A stretch of DNA of 64,000 bases from Oxytricha trifallax (Eukaryota > Ciliophora > Spirotrichea > Sporadotrichida > Oxytrichidae): contig ARYC01025608.1 of NCBI GenBank assembly GCA_000711775.1, positions 1-64,000 of the forward strand, in the 5' to 3' direction. The stretch's first letter is position 1, and each line of letters opens with the position of its first letter. Both the position numbers and the translations under genes were made by a program. The notes below the pieces were generated by a model, which worked only from the letters and a program-made list of their open reading frames with translations, had not been told where the DNA came from and ran no database searches. Below, one piece after another: positions 39,989 through 53,700 of the stretch.

Positions 39989-40632
39989 ATAATTACATTT
40001 TGTAAATAATTTAACTAGTTTACTCGGTTCTTGAAAAAAATACCACTATAATTACCAAATATTAAGATTATCAAGCCAATTATTTAATATAAAAACTTAC
40101 TATCGATTGGGGCAATTGGGAGATTTCTAAGCTTTATTTAACGGCCATTTTCTAATAAGTATAAGAAATTTGAATTTTCAAGATCAAGTGTATAAACTAT
40201 TATATTAAATTTATCATTTTTTTAGTAAAAAAAATAATGTATACATGACACAGTTTTGTGATTGATACAATAATATATTTGTTAATTTAAAATATATATA
40301 CCAATTTCTTATAGGTCCTATGAAAAATAGATATAAGATACTAATGATATTGTAATTATAGAGAATATTTTTATAACATAATCAAGATATTTAAAACTTT
40401 TAAATTATGGGGAAGAAACCTTTCAATATATTGCATTTTTAATTGATGTGATAATATATTTGACTATGAAAAATTAGTATTAGATTAAATATGCAAGGAG
40501 TAATCATTAATTATCAATTATTGCAGCTATCCGCAATAATATATAAAAATAAAATAAATTTATATTTTAATCTTATTTAGAGTTGATATTTCATTTAAAT
40601 ATTAATTTTTTTTAATTCTTAATCTTTTTCTG

Positions 40633-41160
40633 GGGGGGAAAGTTTCCTGCACCGGTTTATTATTAAAAAAAAGTTTTAGGTTAGTTTCCTGCACTAAATT
40701 TTTTTCATTTTTAGAATTTGATTTTTATCACATTTATCAACCAAATTTTATACTAATTTTTTTATATATTTATTTTACTTAATCTATTCTTCAATTAATC
40801 AATATCTTTATTAACATGGAATCTAATCACCATCCAAGAAAGGATGAAATTTATCCACTATACAGATTCCATCTTATATTAGTAAACTTCTGTATTCAAC
40901 CATAATATTGTCCTCTCTTTACTAATGAAATTCCAAATATTTTATCCAATTGTTGTTAAAATTCTAATTAATTCTTTCAATGGTATAAATATTAAATAAA
41001 GTATAACACTATATTTTCATGAAGTTCGTATATGATATAAAAAATATCTTAAAATTTATGGATTGTAAAAAAAATATTATTGTTAAATTTATGAAATTTT
41101 ACATATAAAAAAAGTGCAGGAAACTATCACGAGTGCAGGAAACTTTTCCCCCCCCCCTTT
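40633..41160. mobile_element. short element with GTTTCCTGCAC inverted ends and G/C tracts
   Basis: The left end is a G7 run followed by AAAGTTTCCTGCAC and a second GTTTCCTGCAC. The right end is AGTGCAGGAAACT, then GTGCAGGAAACTTT, and a C10 run. The ends are inverted repeats of each other. The AT-rich interior shows no gene. Confidence 0.65.
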
Positions 41161-42054
41161 TTTTTTAATAATTACTTATAATCATAGAAAAAAAGAAAAT
41201 ATCTCAGAGTAAAAAAAAATATTATTAGATGAGTTCTCAATCCTAACCCAAAAATATTTTATAAAACTAATATTACTTTTAAGAGGAACTTAATTCTTTA
41301 GCTTTTTGGATTTATCCCATATTTATATCATATAAGAACAGCCTTTGTTTTCGTCAATCATTTCCTTAACGTCAATTTCAAAAAATATGGGGATCTTTTA
41401 CAAATTTATATTTAATATTCTAAAATTTTTATGCTATTTATAAACTTCGAATTAATTTATAATATTTAAAGGATCTATTCATAGTTGTCATCATGGTAAC
41501 AAGTCTCAATCATTAAAATTGATTATAATTAATTATTTTAATTACAGAAATATATAGTAAGACCTGATTGAATTAAATAATAAAAAACATTAGAATTTAG
41601 AATTAATTCGTTTTCTTATTTATACCATGCAATTAAACAATTTCTTAAAATCTTTTTTATTTTATTTACTAAAAAAGTTTAATAATGCATTCATTACAAT
41701 TTCAATTCTATAAACATATCAATTTTGAATTTACATGATTTGTAATAATAAATATCTGGCACTTAAAAATTATTCTATTATAATTTTTATTTAATAAATC
41801 CTTTTGTACAAATCTAATAGAATGGTTTTAATCATTAACATTTGTATATTTCATATAATTAAACTTCATTCAATTCACTTCAACTTTTATACTTACGATT
41901 TAGGTCAACAAGATATGAAACTTTAAAAAAAGAAAGAAATTGAAAAGTATATAAAATTGTAAAGCTTCGTTAAAGTATTCTAAGAATAAAATATAAATAT
42001 AAAATATTATATTTATATTGATTATTAAAGTAATCGTTTGAGTTTTTTATTAAT

Positions 42055-42325
42055 TAATTTGGATCTGGCAGTTCCTTCCTATCTCGAGTATTAACTAATT
42101 TCTCAATCTCTTAGAAATTTAAAATTAAATTTAGTAAAATTTATTTCATAATTTAAAATTCTCTAATTGATCAACTTTTTGAGTCTCAAATGGGCTAATT
42201 TTGTTTGAATTAGGTCCATTAGGTATCATGTTAGTTGAAGTTTGCATTTGAATTAAATTGGATTCTGAGTTTGGGCTCAGTATGAGTTTGTCATTTTGCA
42301 TGCTATCTTAGTTCATATTATTTTT
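42055..42325 (-). CDS. coding blocks with disordered peptide, possible B1 N-terminus
   Basis: Minus-strand block at 42165-42325 reads in ciliate code as a polar, Asn/Ser/Pro-rich peptide (DSMQNDKLILSPNSESNLIQ, then MIPNGPNSNKISPFETQ). A second block at 42060-42130 reads NFQEIEKLVNTRDRKELPD. Between them is a short AT-rich spacer. Composition and codon use look coding. It lies upstream of the first WD-like B1 MDS on the same strand, so it may encode the disordered N-terminus of B1, or the end of a separate small gene. Nothing equivalent is in the window for B2. Confidence 0.45.
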
Positions 42326-42739
42326 TAAAAAGTTGAATTAATTTATGAAATTCATCAGTTTTGAAATTTGAAGTTTAATATTAATTGAAGTTTCAATTAT
42401 ACTTAATATTGCCTAAATATAAATGAATTGAATATCAAAAGGACAAATAATTTACATAATTTTATGATAAAGGTATTATTATTGATTTATAATTATATGC
42501 TTATTATAAAGTATTCTATAAAAGGCTTAAATAATAGACTCAAATATTAAATAAAGATTTTATTAATAATTTTTATGCCAATTAGGATAAAAATCTTATG
42601 CTCAGTCTAAGCTATGTTGCGTGCAAATAATTCAAACTAACTTTAATCAATTTTTAATCATTTAGTTATTATTAGCTCTTTAAAAAAAAGAATATTTGCT
42701 CTAAAAATAGTAGCTATAAATTATTTGATATCTGGTTTT

Positions 42740-43400
42740 TTTTTAAAAATTCTGTATAAAAAAAGTTATCAAAAGTATAATAATTCGTATATAATCTAGA
42801 AAAATCTAAAGAAGTTAGTTTAACAATTTCCTAAAAAATATGAATAGTTTAAATTTTATCTTAGTAAATCAAGTAATAGTATGAATGAGTATCAATATAA
42901 ATAAATAAGGATAAATTCCAAACATAATAGCTTTTCATCAATGAATTGTATGTCTAAGGATGAAACTAAGGTAGGAATAGTTGCTGGAACTTAATGAATA
43001 AATATATATAAAGCAATTCTTTCAAGAAAGGAAGCATTAATTTCTTTAATAATAGATTTGATAAAAATGAATGTTTTAGATTATAATGGAACTTTTGGAA
43101 AAAATTTAACACTTTTCTGATTGATGATATTTCATTTACAATAATTTTGCTGAAATTTAAGAACTATAAAATTTTGACATGAGTACCTAGATTTGAAAAT
43201 GAGAAAACAGATAAGATTAAATTATTTTTCAAGTCAAGGATACTACAAATGAATTTAAACAGAGCATTAAGAGTTTAGGTATAGTTCTTTGTTAATTGAA
43301 TGGGAACACATGGCTTATTACCTTAAAATAGATTGCTGGGGAGATATATATTTTATGATGTGTGGGATCTAGCTCTAATAACTAAAAGTGTGATTTGTGT
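42740..43400 (+). pseudogene. coding-like plus-strand stretch, decayed
   Basis: In ciliate code a frame is open from about 42740 through ATG 42881 to TGA 43118-43120 with reasonable composition (NLKKLVQQFPKKYEQFKFYL; SRKEALISLIIDLIKMN). Beyond the TGA coding-like pieces continue in shifted frames (EWEHMAYYLKIDCWGDIYF). No family was recognised. It is either a gene fragment or MDSs of a gene on plus between B1 and B2. Confidence 0.3.
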
Positions 43401-44724
43401 GGCATTAATTATTTTTCTACAAAAAGCGAGAAAAATGTTGTGCAAGAGTCAATTATTAAATGGACCAATTTCTGATAAAAATCTATTTTAAGTCTGGATA
43501 AATAAATGTTATAAAATTGAGGAAAATACTTTTTTTAAATGTCTAACACATTAATTAAAAATGAATTTTTAAGAGGTTTATAGTCTTTGTCATAAAAGCT
43601 AAACAATAAATTAAATATTCACTGGAATATATATTTATTAAGTTTATATAATAATTTGATTTAATTATTATTTTATCAATATATTTTTATCTAAGATTGT
43701 GAATTATTTTATTTTTTATTTAAAACGATATCGCATTTTATTTATCATAATACAGTAAGATAATTAGTTTTATACACTTATGTAAAATTTATCATTATTC
43801 AATCGTTAATAAATTTATGTAATTCATATGAAAAAATCCTTCTCCAAATATAAATATCTAGAATTAATGTTTACTCTTATATTTTTCATGAATTATTATT
43901 GAATATTTTCCTATATTTATGAATGAAAGAAAAATATGATGTCAATTTATATGTTTTTGGAATTTTTTTAAAATATATTTTGAAAGAATTAAATGTATAA
44001 ATCCAAACCATATTTTATTATAATATGTGAACTAATTTAAATACATTTATCTTTTAATTTATTAAATAAGTAATAAGAATTTTATTAACTTAGATTTAAC
44101 AAATATATACAAAAAATATTATGAGGTTATTTAATATATAATCTAATAGATTGACTAAATTAAAATTACAAATCTTAGTTTTATTTAATCTTTATTAATT
44201 AAAATTATGTTGCAAACTTTATTTACAAAATTATTTGGACTACAATTTAGATTCTCATTATTTTAACAACTGAAATTTAGTTGAAGACTTAAAGAATTAT
44301 ATAAAGCAAGGAAAGATTTAAAAAGTTATTCAATAAAAAGATTTATAATTTAAAGGGAAAATGAATATATATATATATATAATTACAGTATGCTTGTTAG
44401 AGACTATATAAGAGTTTTAATTATATTTTCCATTCAAGCATTCCATAAAATGTAAATAGCAGTTAAACAGTATCTAATAAAATTAGAATAAAGAAGTATA
44501 AAAAAGATTTTAACAATTAAATTCGAGGTTTACATGAATATAATAAATAGTTCTTACATTTATTTACTTTAAAATTTATTAAATTAATATAATTTTTATT
44601 AAATTTACCAATTAATCAGAAGTAATTAAAATTAATCGAAAAATTATTAATTTCAATCATGTTTTAAGTTTTACTTATTATTTATATTCGAAATTTTGAT
44701 GATTTCTTAATAACTTTTATCTTT
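43401..44724. other. AT-rich region, no gene seen
   Basis: Sequence between the decayed plus-strand stretch and the B2 stop. It holds a short AT microsatellite near 44365 and no coding frame on either strand. Confidence 0.45.
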
Positions 44725-47700
44725 TCATTTATTAGTTTAAATTTTTTCTTCTTCTTAATTGTTTTTATAAAGCCAAGTTTTAGCACAGTCTACACATAAA
44801 TAAAGTATGTTAAATATTAATATAAATCAAACTGAGTTTATTTGCAATGATAAAGAGCTTCGTAGGGATCGCTTAGAACTTAATCTTCATATCTCTGACA
44901 AATCTAGAAATTTATTAATGAATTATTTGCAAATTTAAATAGTTAATTTTGAGCGTCACAAAACCAAGCACTATACCCATACTTATCTCTTAAAATAGAC
45001 CATGTTATTTTTTCTAATTCGTGAATATGGGAATTTGGGAATCCTTCAAAGCATGCCACGCAATAGTATAATTCTAATAAAAATATTTTACTTATTAATG
45101 AAAATAGTCAAACCCACAAATCTGGCAATGATAAACAACCTCATTGTCTTTGTCCAGTTCCTTAACCTCACTTCCCTGAATAGTTGAAATATCTCCCCCT
45201 TAAATTAAAACTTCATTATTTTGCTTCTGTAATTGCTTATAATTTATTTTATAACATAATAAATAAGATTTTGCTCTTTCTTCCATGATTTGCATTTTGG
45301 TTTAAATTAAATAAAACTCATATATTGACTTTTTTAATAAAAAACATCCAGTAAACTTCTTGCAGTAGCAACTCCAAAATTAATAAGCATCAGCTCCATA
45401 CAGTTCCTACACTTCAAACAAAAGCATCTTAGTCAAGACATTTGGGTGGCATTTTACTTAAATTTCCTCTTTTTTTGAACTTAACTTCAAAATTTAGAAT
45501 TTCAATTCACCCATTCTTTTAATTATTTGCTGATTGAAGTCATCTTAGGTTTGTTTCATAAGGTCTTGCTTTTCTGATAAAATTAATTCAAAAATTCTTT
45601 TCGGTTGAGTTAATTCTAATGTTAAAATTGCTTATTATTCAAAAAATAAAAATTAAATTATGATAAAGAGACATAGTTCTTGTCTTATTTTTCATTATTC
45701 TATGAAATCATAGAAGATAAATTTATGTATCTCTATTCTTCCTAATCAATATTGAATTGATTTAAAGTTTTAATTGACAAATTAATTTAAATCAATAACT
45801 TGATTTTCTTTTTCAATGTCCTAAGAAATAAGCAAAAATTTATTTCTATCTGCATAACTCTCTCTTATGTGAATTGGAATCATAAAATCATTTTCAGCAA
45901 TAATGCATGCCTTCTCTTAATAACTAGCACCTTCTTGATTAAAAAAATAAAATAATTTTATAATCAATTAATTCTAGTTTGGTAATTCCTCTCTCGAAAA
46001 ATCCCTTCCCATCTTTCTTCTTTCTCACCCTGAACCCGGACACCCTTCCCAACCCTATAAAATACCTTTTTTAGATGAATTTTTTTTTCATACTGTTAAT
46101 CTAACTTTATCATAACATTCTTGGTAATATACTACATTTAATTTTTTATTACTATATCTGTTGAAATTCTTAAGCACAAGATCATTTAAGAATAAAACTT
46201 ATATTTAAATTTTAAAAGAATTTCTTTATAATCAGAATATTGAATTTTATACATAAATTTTATTTAAAAAAATTAAATATCTTTACTTAAAACAACAAAA
46301 CTTCATTCGCCATTTTAAAAAAATCTATTGACTTTACCTTGATTACCTTGATTATCTTTAATCTTTTGCAATTATTAATAACTTTGTTTATAAAAAATAA
46401 TTATTTATAAGATTTAAATGACTATTACTTCGAATAATGATGAATGCAGTTAATTTAGGATATTTAAATTATTTTAAATAAAATTTATAATAATCAATAA
46501 TATATTTATAAAGGAATTCTTACATTTTTAAAGATAAGTTCTATTTTTATAGGATATTGTGCTAAAAAAGCTCAACGGATATAGGAAATTCAAAAAGTTA
46601 CTTGTGTTAGATAACTAATATTGTCATTATTTAGTTATATTCACTGTACGAAAAAGATTAATATGAAAAGATATATTATAGGGTTTGGAGTGGTGGCGAG
46701 GGGTGTCTCGGTTTTGTGTTGGGGGGTTGTATGGGAATGGAGAGAATGAAGAGGGCATGGGGAGGAGCGTTTTAGTTAGAACAGGCATAACATTATATTT
46801 TAATTCCTTTTATATTTGAGGAAGTTTCATTTTTAAATTTAACAACATATTTACAAATTAGTTTAAAAAAACAATTTTTTCCAAATGTTTTACTAAAATA
46901 AATTAAAATAGTATAAAGAGATAAATACATAGCCTAAAATTAAATACAAGTTATGAATCTTAAAACTACTTATATTTACACTTCTTTTAATTTTTGGGGA
47001 TTATATTATCATTAACTCTTTCGAAAGTAGCTGAAATAATTGCAATTAGTAAGTTAAGCATAACAATCAAGTCTAATACAGTGCAAAGTACCCAGAATAT
47101 CCAGACCATAGGTTAGGCCACTTCTCCAAAGGCAGTGGTATCGTATCCTCCCAAAATCATAGAGTAAGCATAAAGAACTGCAGGTATGAATGATTCTATA
47201 AACTTTTCCTCTTCTTCATTACCTTCAGATAGTCTTAAAAAGGCATCACCAAAACCTGCAACTGTTATCAATAAGACAAACAAGAATACACCCATATCTT
47301 TCACTACTTCATACACTGTTCTGATTAAGTAGTTAGTTGCATCAAATATTCTAAAAATAGATAAGAACTTAATCCACATCAAGAATGTTGAAACTGATAA
47401 GATAACCCGAGTTTTTATAAATCTCAATTTTATTTATTAGTCAAATCAGGATTTATGTAGTATCCTGAAAATTCGGCATACTAGAAGCGTAAACTATTTA
47501 TTATATTTTTTAAAGCTGTGCAGGATGATTACACCACAAGGAGCCAATATGTCAATATAATTCCAAAAAGATTTCAAATAGCTAAATCCAGTGTACCCGA
47601 TTTGTTTTAATTCATTGAATAGAAAGTAAACACTGAATGCTAGCTATAAAATAAAAAAAAATACACTTTTGATTTGAAGTTAAATTTTTAATAATTATAA

Positions 47701-50700
47701 AAAGTTAGTTTTAAAGAACTCAAAATTATCTATATAAATAAAATAAATACCATTTTACAACTCATTTTATTTATATATCCTAAATGATAAATTAAGCAAG
47801 CTAATAATTTGAATTTTAATTACTTTTATATTAAATTTGATATGAATTGTCTTACCATTATTTAAAAAATTATTCAACTATACTTTAATGAAAACTTTAA
47901 ACAATTTATAATTTATATAAAATTAATCAATTACATAAAATCTATTTTTATGAATAATAATCTATATCGTACCTAAGACAATATTTGCAATGTAATAGTC
48001 GTCATCTTAAATTCTGTTTTCATAAACAACATTCAGATAAGATACGAATATTATGTGAAACACAAAAAATGGCAATATAAGTCTTATCAAAATTGCCTTT
48101 CTGACATGTGGATAGTTCAAATCGATGAGTGCTTGAATTGCTTTATTGTTAAAAAAGTCATATTTCTCCAATTTATAAAGTTCATCGAAAATTGATGAGA
48201 AATTTTTATCTAAGAAGTGGTAAACTCCAGGCAAGTCTACTAGTTCCATCTTGATCATTTATATTTGTAAAAAATGATTATAATAAAAAGTTTAATTTTC
48301 TTATCCTCGGGATTACAGTTTTAGAATCTGTCGATAATATTGCTATGAAGAACTGGTGAAGAAACGATTCTTTTATTTCCATTTATTTTTCCAACAGTGA
48401 AATCTTCAATTTATATGGTTTGCTAAAATCTTGATTCAAAGTAATCTAAAGCTACTTGAGTCTTAGTGGATATGATGACTGCATAAAAGTCTTGAATTAA
48501 TCCATTAAATTTAGAATAAATCTTTAAAATAACTATTCATAAATCTTGAATGCATCTTGAGTGATGGTCTATACCATAAAGCTTCAAATACTTTAGTAAG
48601 TTAAACACTCTTCTTTTTTCAGTTGACTCATCAGAGAGACCAGATTTTGACAAGCATAATGAGAATAAAGTTTCGTTTTCAAAATCTGGGAAAATTGGGA
48701 TATGATACTTTATTTCTTCGGCTGTATGACACCTCTCAAATATTTCTTAGATCATTGACAAATTATCTTTAAGCATGTGCAAGAAGTTACATTTATAAAA
48801 AAAAAAACATAATAAATTCTTACCACCTGGAAAGATGTTATAAAGTAAAAGCTGTAAATCCTCATCAGTGATAATAAAAATATAATTAGAGTTATATCTT
48901 TGACATTAACTTCTTTTCTACTTAATTTCTCAGCAAGTTGATAATGCAAAAATGTAAACGATTAATGAGTGTTATTTATGTCCTGCTGATATATCAATTA
49001 GCATTTCGACTCAACATCTGGATAAACGTTTAAGTAATAGTCAGACTTATAGTAGTAGTAATAAGTAATTAAAGGCAAATTATAATTCTAGAAATCAAAA
49101 TTAAACTCTAGACTTTAAATATATTTATTACATTTAACTATTATTGAGCGTCATCTCATTATCAATTTTTAGATTCAAGCCTCTTTAAGAACAACCTAGC
49201 AGAATCTGTATTCTCTATGGGGGGAGGGACTTTCCCCTAGCTTTTTATTCAATATTTTCAACCTGTGTTATCATGTTTTCATCACATGCACCATCTCTTA
49301 TTGCTAAAGTTCTAACTTTTTCAGTTTTTTTCGTTGACTTTCCCTTCATTTACTTGTTTAAATAGAAGATAAGACCCTTCTTCGGTTCTTGTAATTCCTA
49401 TAGCAAAACTAATTTAAGCTTTCTTAAGATTAGAGTTTTTCAAACTTTGAAACCCAGTTTAAAGATACCACTCTCAGTTAAGCCAAGCTCTGGGGTGCAT
49501 GTCCCTCGCCTTCTCCAACTCTTGCAGTAGCTCTTATTTTCAGCTCTGGTTGCTACTAGCCATACCCTTGCTGTTTGAATGTTTTCTTCACATCTTTCCC
49601 CGCTCAATAATCATTAAATGTTTCTAAAGACTTATATATTTTTATTAATATCAATTTTAAATATTTTGAATAATGATATTCTTATAGTACACGTAAAATA
49701 TCTGCAATCTTTTCAACCATTCAATTTAGAAAAAATCAAGCCTAGAATTGTAAAATCCAATGCTCAATAAATTCTAATTAAGAATTTATATTATTTATTA
49801 AAGAATATTGATGTAGGGTGGTAAATTAAATGGGAGTATAAATATATTATTTTTAAAGCTAGTTGCAAAAATGAATTTTATCAACCAATTTAAAAACTAT
49901 AATTATAACAAATAAACACCTTAAAATAACTTATTTATTTACGATAACAATCACTATTAAAATTTAACTAAATCTATAAAAAAATAATTAAAAAATAAGT
50001 CTTTAAATATTTTTAATAAAGATTGATTTATTTCTTGTTTTAATCTTATAAATGAAATTTGGGGGTGCAACACTTTAACCAGTAAAATATTTTCATATTT
50101 CTACCATCCTTATAACTCTATAAATGCGGGACAAAGTTCATTAAGGGTCAATTAAGATGAATACAGCACTAAAAATAGATATAGGCAAATCTATGAGGTC
50201 CAAATGATCAAGTTTATACTTAAAATAATCATATTAATAATGACTTTTTATAATTATTTTCTTTTAAAATTTTTTGGTAATTATCTTGAATTTTGATTTA
50301 ACAAAGCGTGATACAAATTAAAAAAATTACTTAGAGTCACCCATTTAAATACAATCTTAATATGATATAAGCATAAATTTTTGTATTTACATGCGTGACT
50401 CTATGGAATTTAATTTGTATCACGCTTTGTTAAAATAAATTCAAGATAATTACTAAAAAAGTTTTAAAAGAAAATAATAAAAAAAGTACATATTAATATG
50501 ATTATTTGATGTATAAACTTGATCATTTGGACCTCATGGATTTGCCTATTTCTATTTATAGCCCCCTGAAATTACAAACTTTCATTATTATTTTACATAA
50601 ACTAATTATTTATTATAATGCATAATTAAATGCATTGACCCTATTATTGCTAAAATACATAAGAATAGGAAATTGTAGATCTTTTTAAATACAGTGAAAT

Positions 50701-53700
50701 AAAACCTTAATATCAACTGCCATGTCTTTGATTAGTCTATACTTTTAATTTGGAATACTTTTATTAAAATCTGATTCAGTTAAACTGGATTATTGGATCA
50801 TTGGATCACAGAATGTAGTATAAACTGCCCTATAAAAAGATGATTTAACTAGATTAGATTACTCAAAATTGGATCACTGGATCACAAAAACAAGGAATGA
50901 ACCAATGATCTAATAATCCAATGTACCAATGTGCCGTTTTAATAAAACAGATTTAATCTGAGCCGAACTGGATCACTTTATCAGGAGACAAGAAGTTTAT
51001 TAATAATAAAATCAAAATAAACGAAAAATTCAAATGTTTAAACGTGAGGATGACAAACTGCTACATATCCGCAAGATAATCTGGTAAGTCAATTATTTTG
51101 ATTATGAATACTCCTATAGAAGGTCGGTACAGTCTCAGAGATTACTTTATGTTCTCCATCGCATTCAGTGTACAAGAGAAACGCTTCAAGAGAATCGAAA
51201 AAGAAATCTTATCTGTAAATCCGCGCTTGTGCCACGTGCTGCATTTCCGCGATACCAAAACCGGCGCAGAGTACTTGAGCATTCACGTCAAACAAGGGCA
51301 ACCAGGTCTCAGTAAAGCATCTTTTACTTCGGATAGATATACAGGCAAGAGAGTGATCGACGATCTCAAGCTTGGGGCAAAGAGCATCAACAGCGTAACG
51401 AGCAAACAAATCATAAAGAATTTCTAAAACCTCGAGTTGATCCATGGAGATTCCGCGAAACTTAATGCTTTCATCGCGAGTAGGGTTAAACCAAAGAAGA
51501 TCTCTCGCTTAGAGGAGCACAAGATACCACGCTGCACAAAGGAGGAATTGGTAAAGGAGGTGATCAGCGGCAGCGCAGTTGGCAATATTCATGACGTGAA
51601 GGATTTCTACGAAGACAATCTTGGTGATGTTAGCAAACTAATTGAGATCGTGAACCACAGTCAGCATATTAAGACGCATCTAAAGTTCTGTAAGTAGATT
51701 GGGAAAAGCCAGATGGTGCAGCTAAGTGCGATAGAATAGCTTTAAAGCTTCTTGGAGAAGGCTCGGGAGAATGATGAGATGTTGATGTCAAGCAATTAAT
51801 AAATGATAGACAGCCGGTACCAAGATGTCGTAGATTCTCTTTTCAAAGTGATTTTCAGAAAGTGCGAGAGCAAGATGAACGCGGTGTGGCTCTTTGGTGA
51901 CACCGATACTGGAAAAACAACGATCGCAAGAATGCTAAAACAGATATTTATCACAGAGAGATTCCAGGAGTCATCGAGTCAATTTCAGGTATCCACTGGC
52001 AGAACCGAGAGAAAGCCCTCAATAATTATCATAAATGAAATCAATCACAGGCAATGTTTCAGCAAAAAGAACATCGCAGTAATGAAGAGCTTCCTGGAAG
52101 GAGAGGGATACCCCATCAACCGCAAGTTTGAGGATCCGGAAGTGAAATATCAGCGGTGCCAGGTTTATATCACATCTAATAGCCTGCCTTTCAATAGTAT
52201 GTCTGAGATTGATACAGAGGCCTTCCTAACCAGGATCACGCTAATAGAGCTATAAAAGGGCATCAGAGATTCCGGAAAGCCGTTCCCATTCACCGCGATT
52301 CATCTAGCCTAATACTTCTACTCGCGGCTACTGAGCGATGGAGACATCCCAGATGAAGCAGGTGAGACATTCGATGGTTCTACTGTCGACAACAACGACG
52401 ACGGCGACAATTCTAATTGAGGCTTCTAAATATACTATATAAATTTGCTTAATTATTAAGATTAATAATAACTACTTCTAATACATATCTTCTTGTCTCC
52501 TGATAAAGTGATCCAATTCGGCTCAGATTAAATCTGTTTTATTAAAATGGCACATTGGTACATTGGATTATTAGATCATTGGTTCATTCCTTGTTTTTGT
52601 GATCCAATGATCCAATTTTGAGTAATCTAATCTAGTTAAATCATCTTTTTATAGGGCAGTTTATACTACATTCTGTGATCCAATGATCCAATAATCCAGT
52701 TTAACTGAATCAAATTTTAATAAAAGTAATCCAAATTAAAAGTATAGACTAATCAAAGACATGGCAGTTGATATTAAGGTTTTATTTCACTGTATTTAAA
52801 AAGATCTACAATTTCCTATTCTTATGTATTTTAGCAATAATTATATTTTATTAAAAGCTCTCGACTATTTTAATTACCAAATAATATAATAAATTACTTC
52901 TAATTAAAATTAACATTACTAAAATACATAAGAATAGGAAATATTAGAAATTACAAATATATCAGTTTTAAGTATACTATTACAACTGGCAATAATTACA
53001 TTTATTGATAATACTAATTTGATTTAGAATATGACTAAATTGAAAATTAATTTGAAAATATATATAATTAGTGTGCAGTTGTGCAAAAATATAATCATTA
53101 GACTTGGGTTTGATTATTTCCACAAATCTGAAATATATAATTAGTTTTATAATTAATTAATTAGAAATAAAAGCCGATTGCACCATTCTAACACGGAGAT
53201 GTTCTATTCGACTACTGGGTAATACGGAGTCTCTTATGGTGTTTGCGCCGAAAACAAAGTTCAGCTTCTTGTGACCAGTTACACTGATGCTTAAGACGAA
53301 AATGACAGATGTCTCTTGTGATAATGCTAAAATAGCCTCGTTGTTGACGGATGTGTTTGCGATCTTGATAGTTACTTCATCCAAGTCTATCCCAATGATA
53401 GTTGTTGGCATGTTCTGCGCTTCCTTTAGAAAAGACGGGCTCATACTGTTGCAGTAAGTTTCATGTTAAATTCTTACAGACTCTTTGGAAATGTTCAACC
53501 ACAGATTGCTAAGTTTGACGACAATATCCTCACCATCACATTCGACCAGCTTAAAGACGGCGTATTTGAGTTGTTAATTAGAGATACTGAAGGTGACTCT
53601 CCATTACACGGTGTTAAAGCTGGAAGTTAGAAGGTACTGCTATAGCTGCTCATGAAAGACTGTTCAACATGCCAGATTACACTACCGATAACCATTAGAG

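Larger units (their letters stand above)
50643..52841. mobile_element. element E1: Rep/SF3-helicase element with 353-bp TIRs
   Basis: Arms 50643-50995 and 52489-52841 are each 353 bp and nearly identical as inverted repeats. Between them is a single ORF (Rep) whose base composition is much richer in GC than the arms or the host spacer. The element lies inside a B2 IES. High arm identity and an intact ORF imply recent arrival. The ends TTGCTAAAATACATAAGAAT are shared with E2, and in a variant form with E3. The structure resembles linear ssDNA virus genomes and self-replicating transposons rather than a cut-and-paste transposon, since no DDE transposase is present. Confidence 0.85.

Noticed and set aside
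51209-51445. Minus-strand ORF inside E1
   Set aside because: Antisense to the Rep gene, which has SF3 motifs and is open across the whole region.
51050-51800. Clear HUH endonuclease domain in the Rep N-terminus
   Set aside because: Position and length fit, but no convincing HUH pair was visible; only a possible Tyr-x-x-Lys was noted, so the domain is not claimed.
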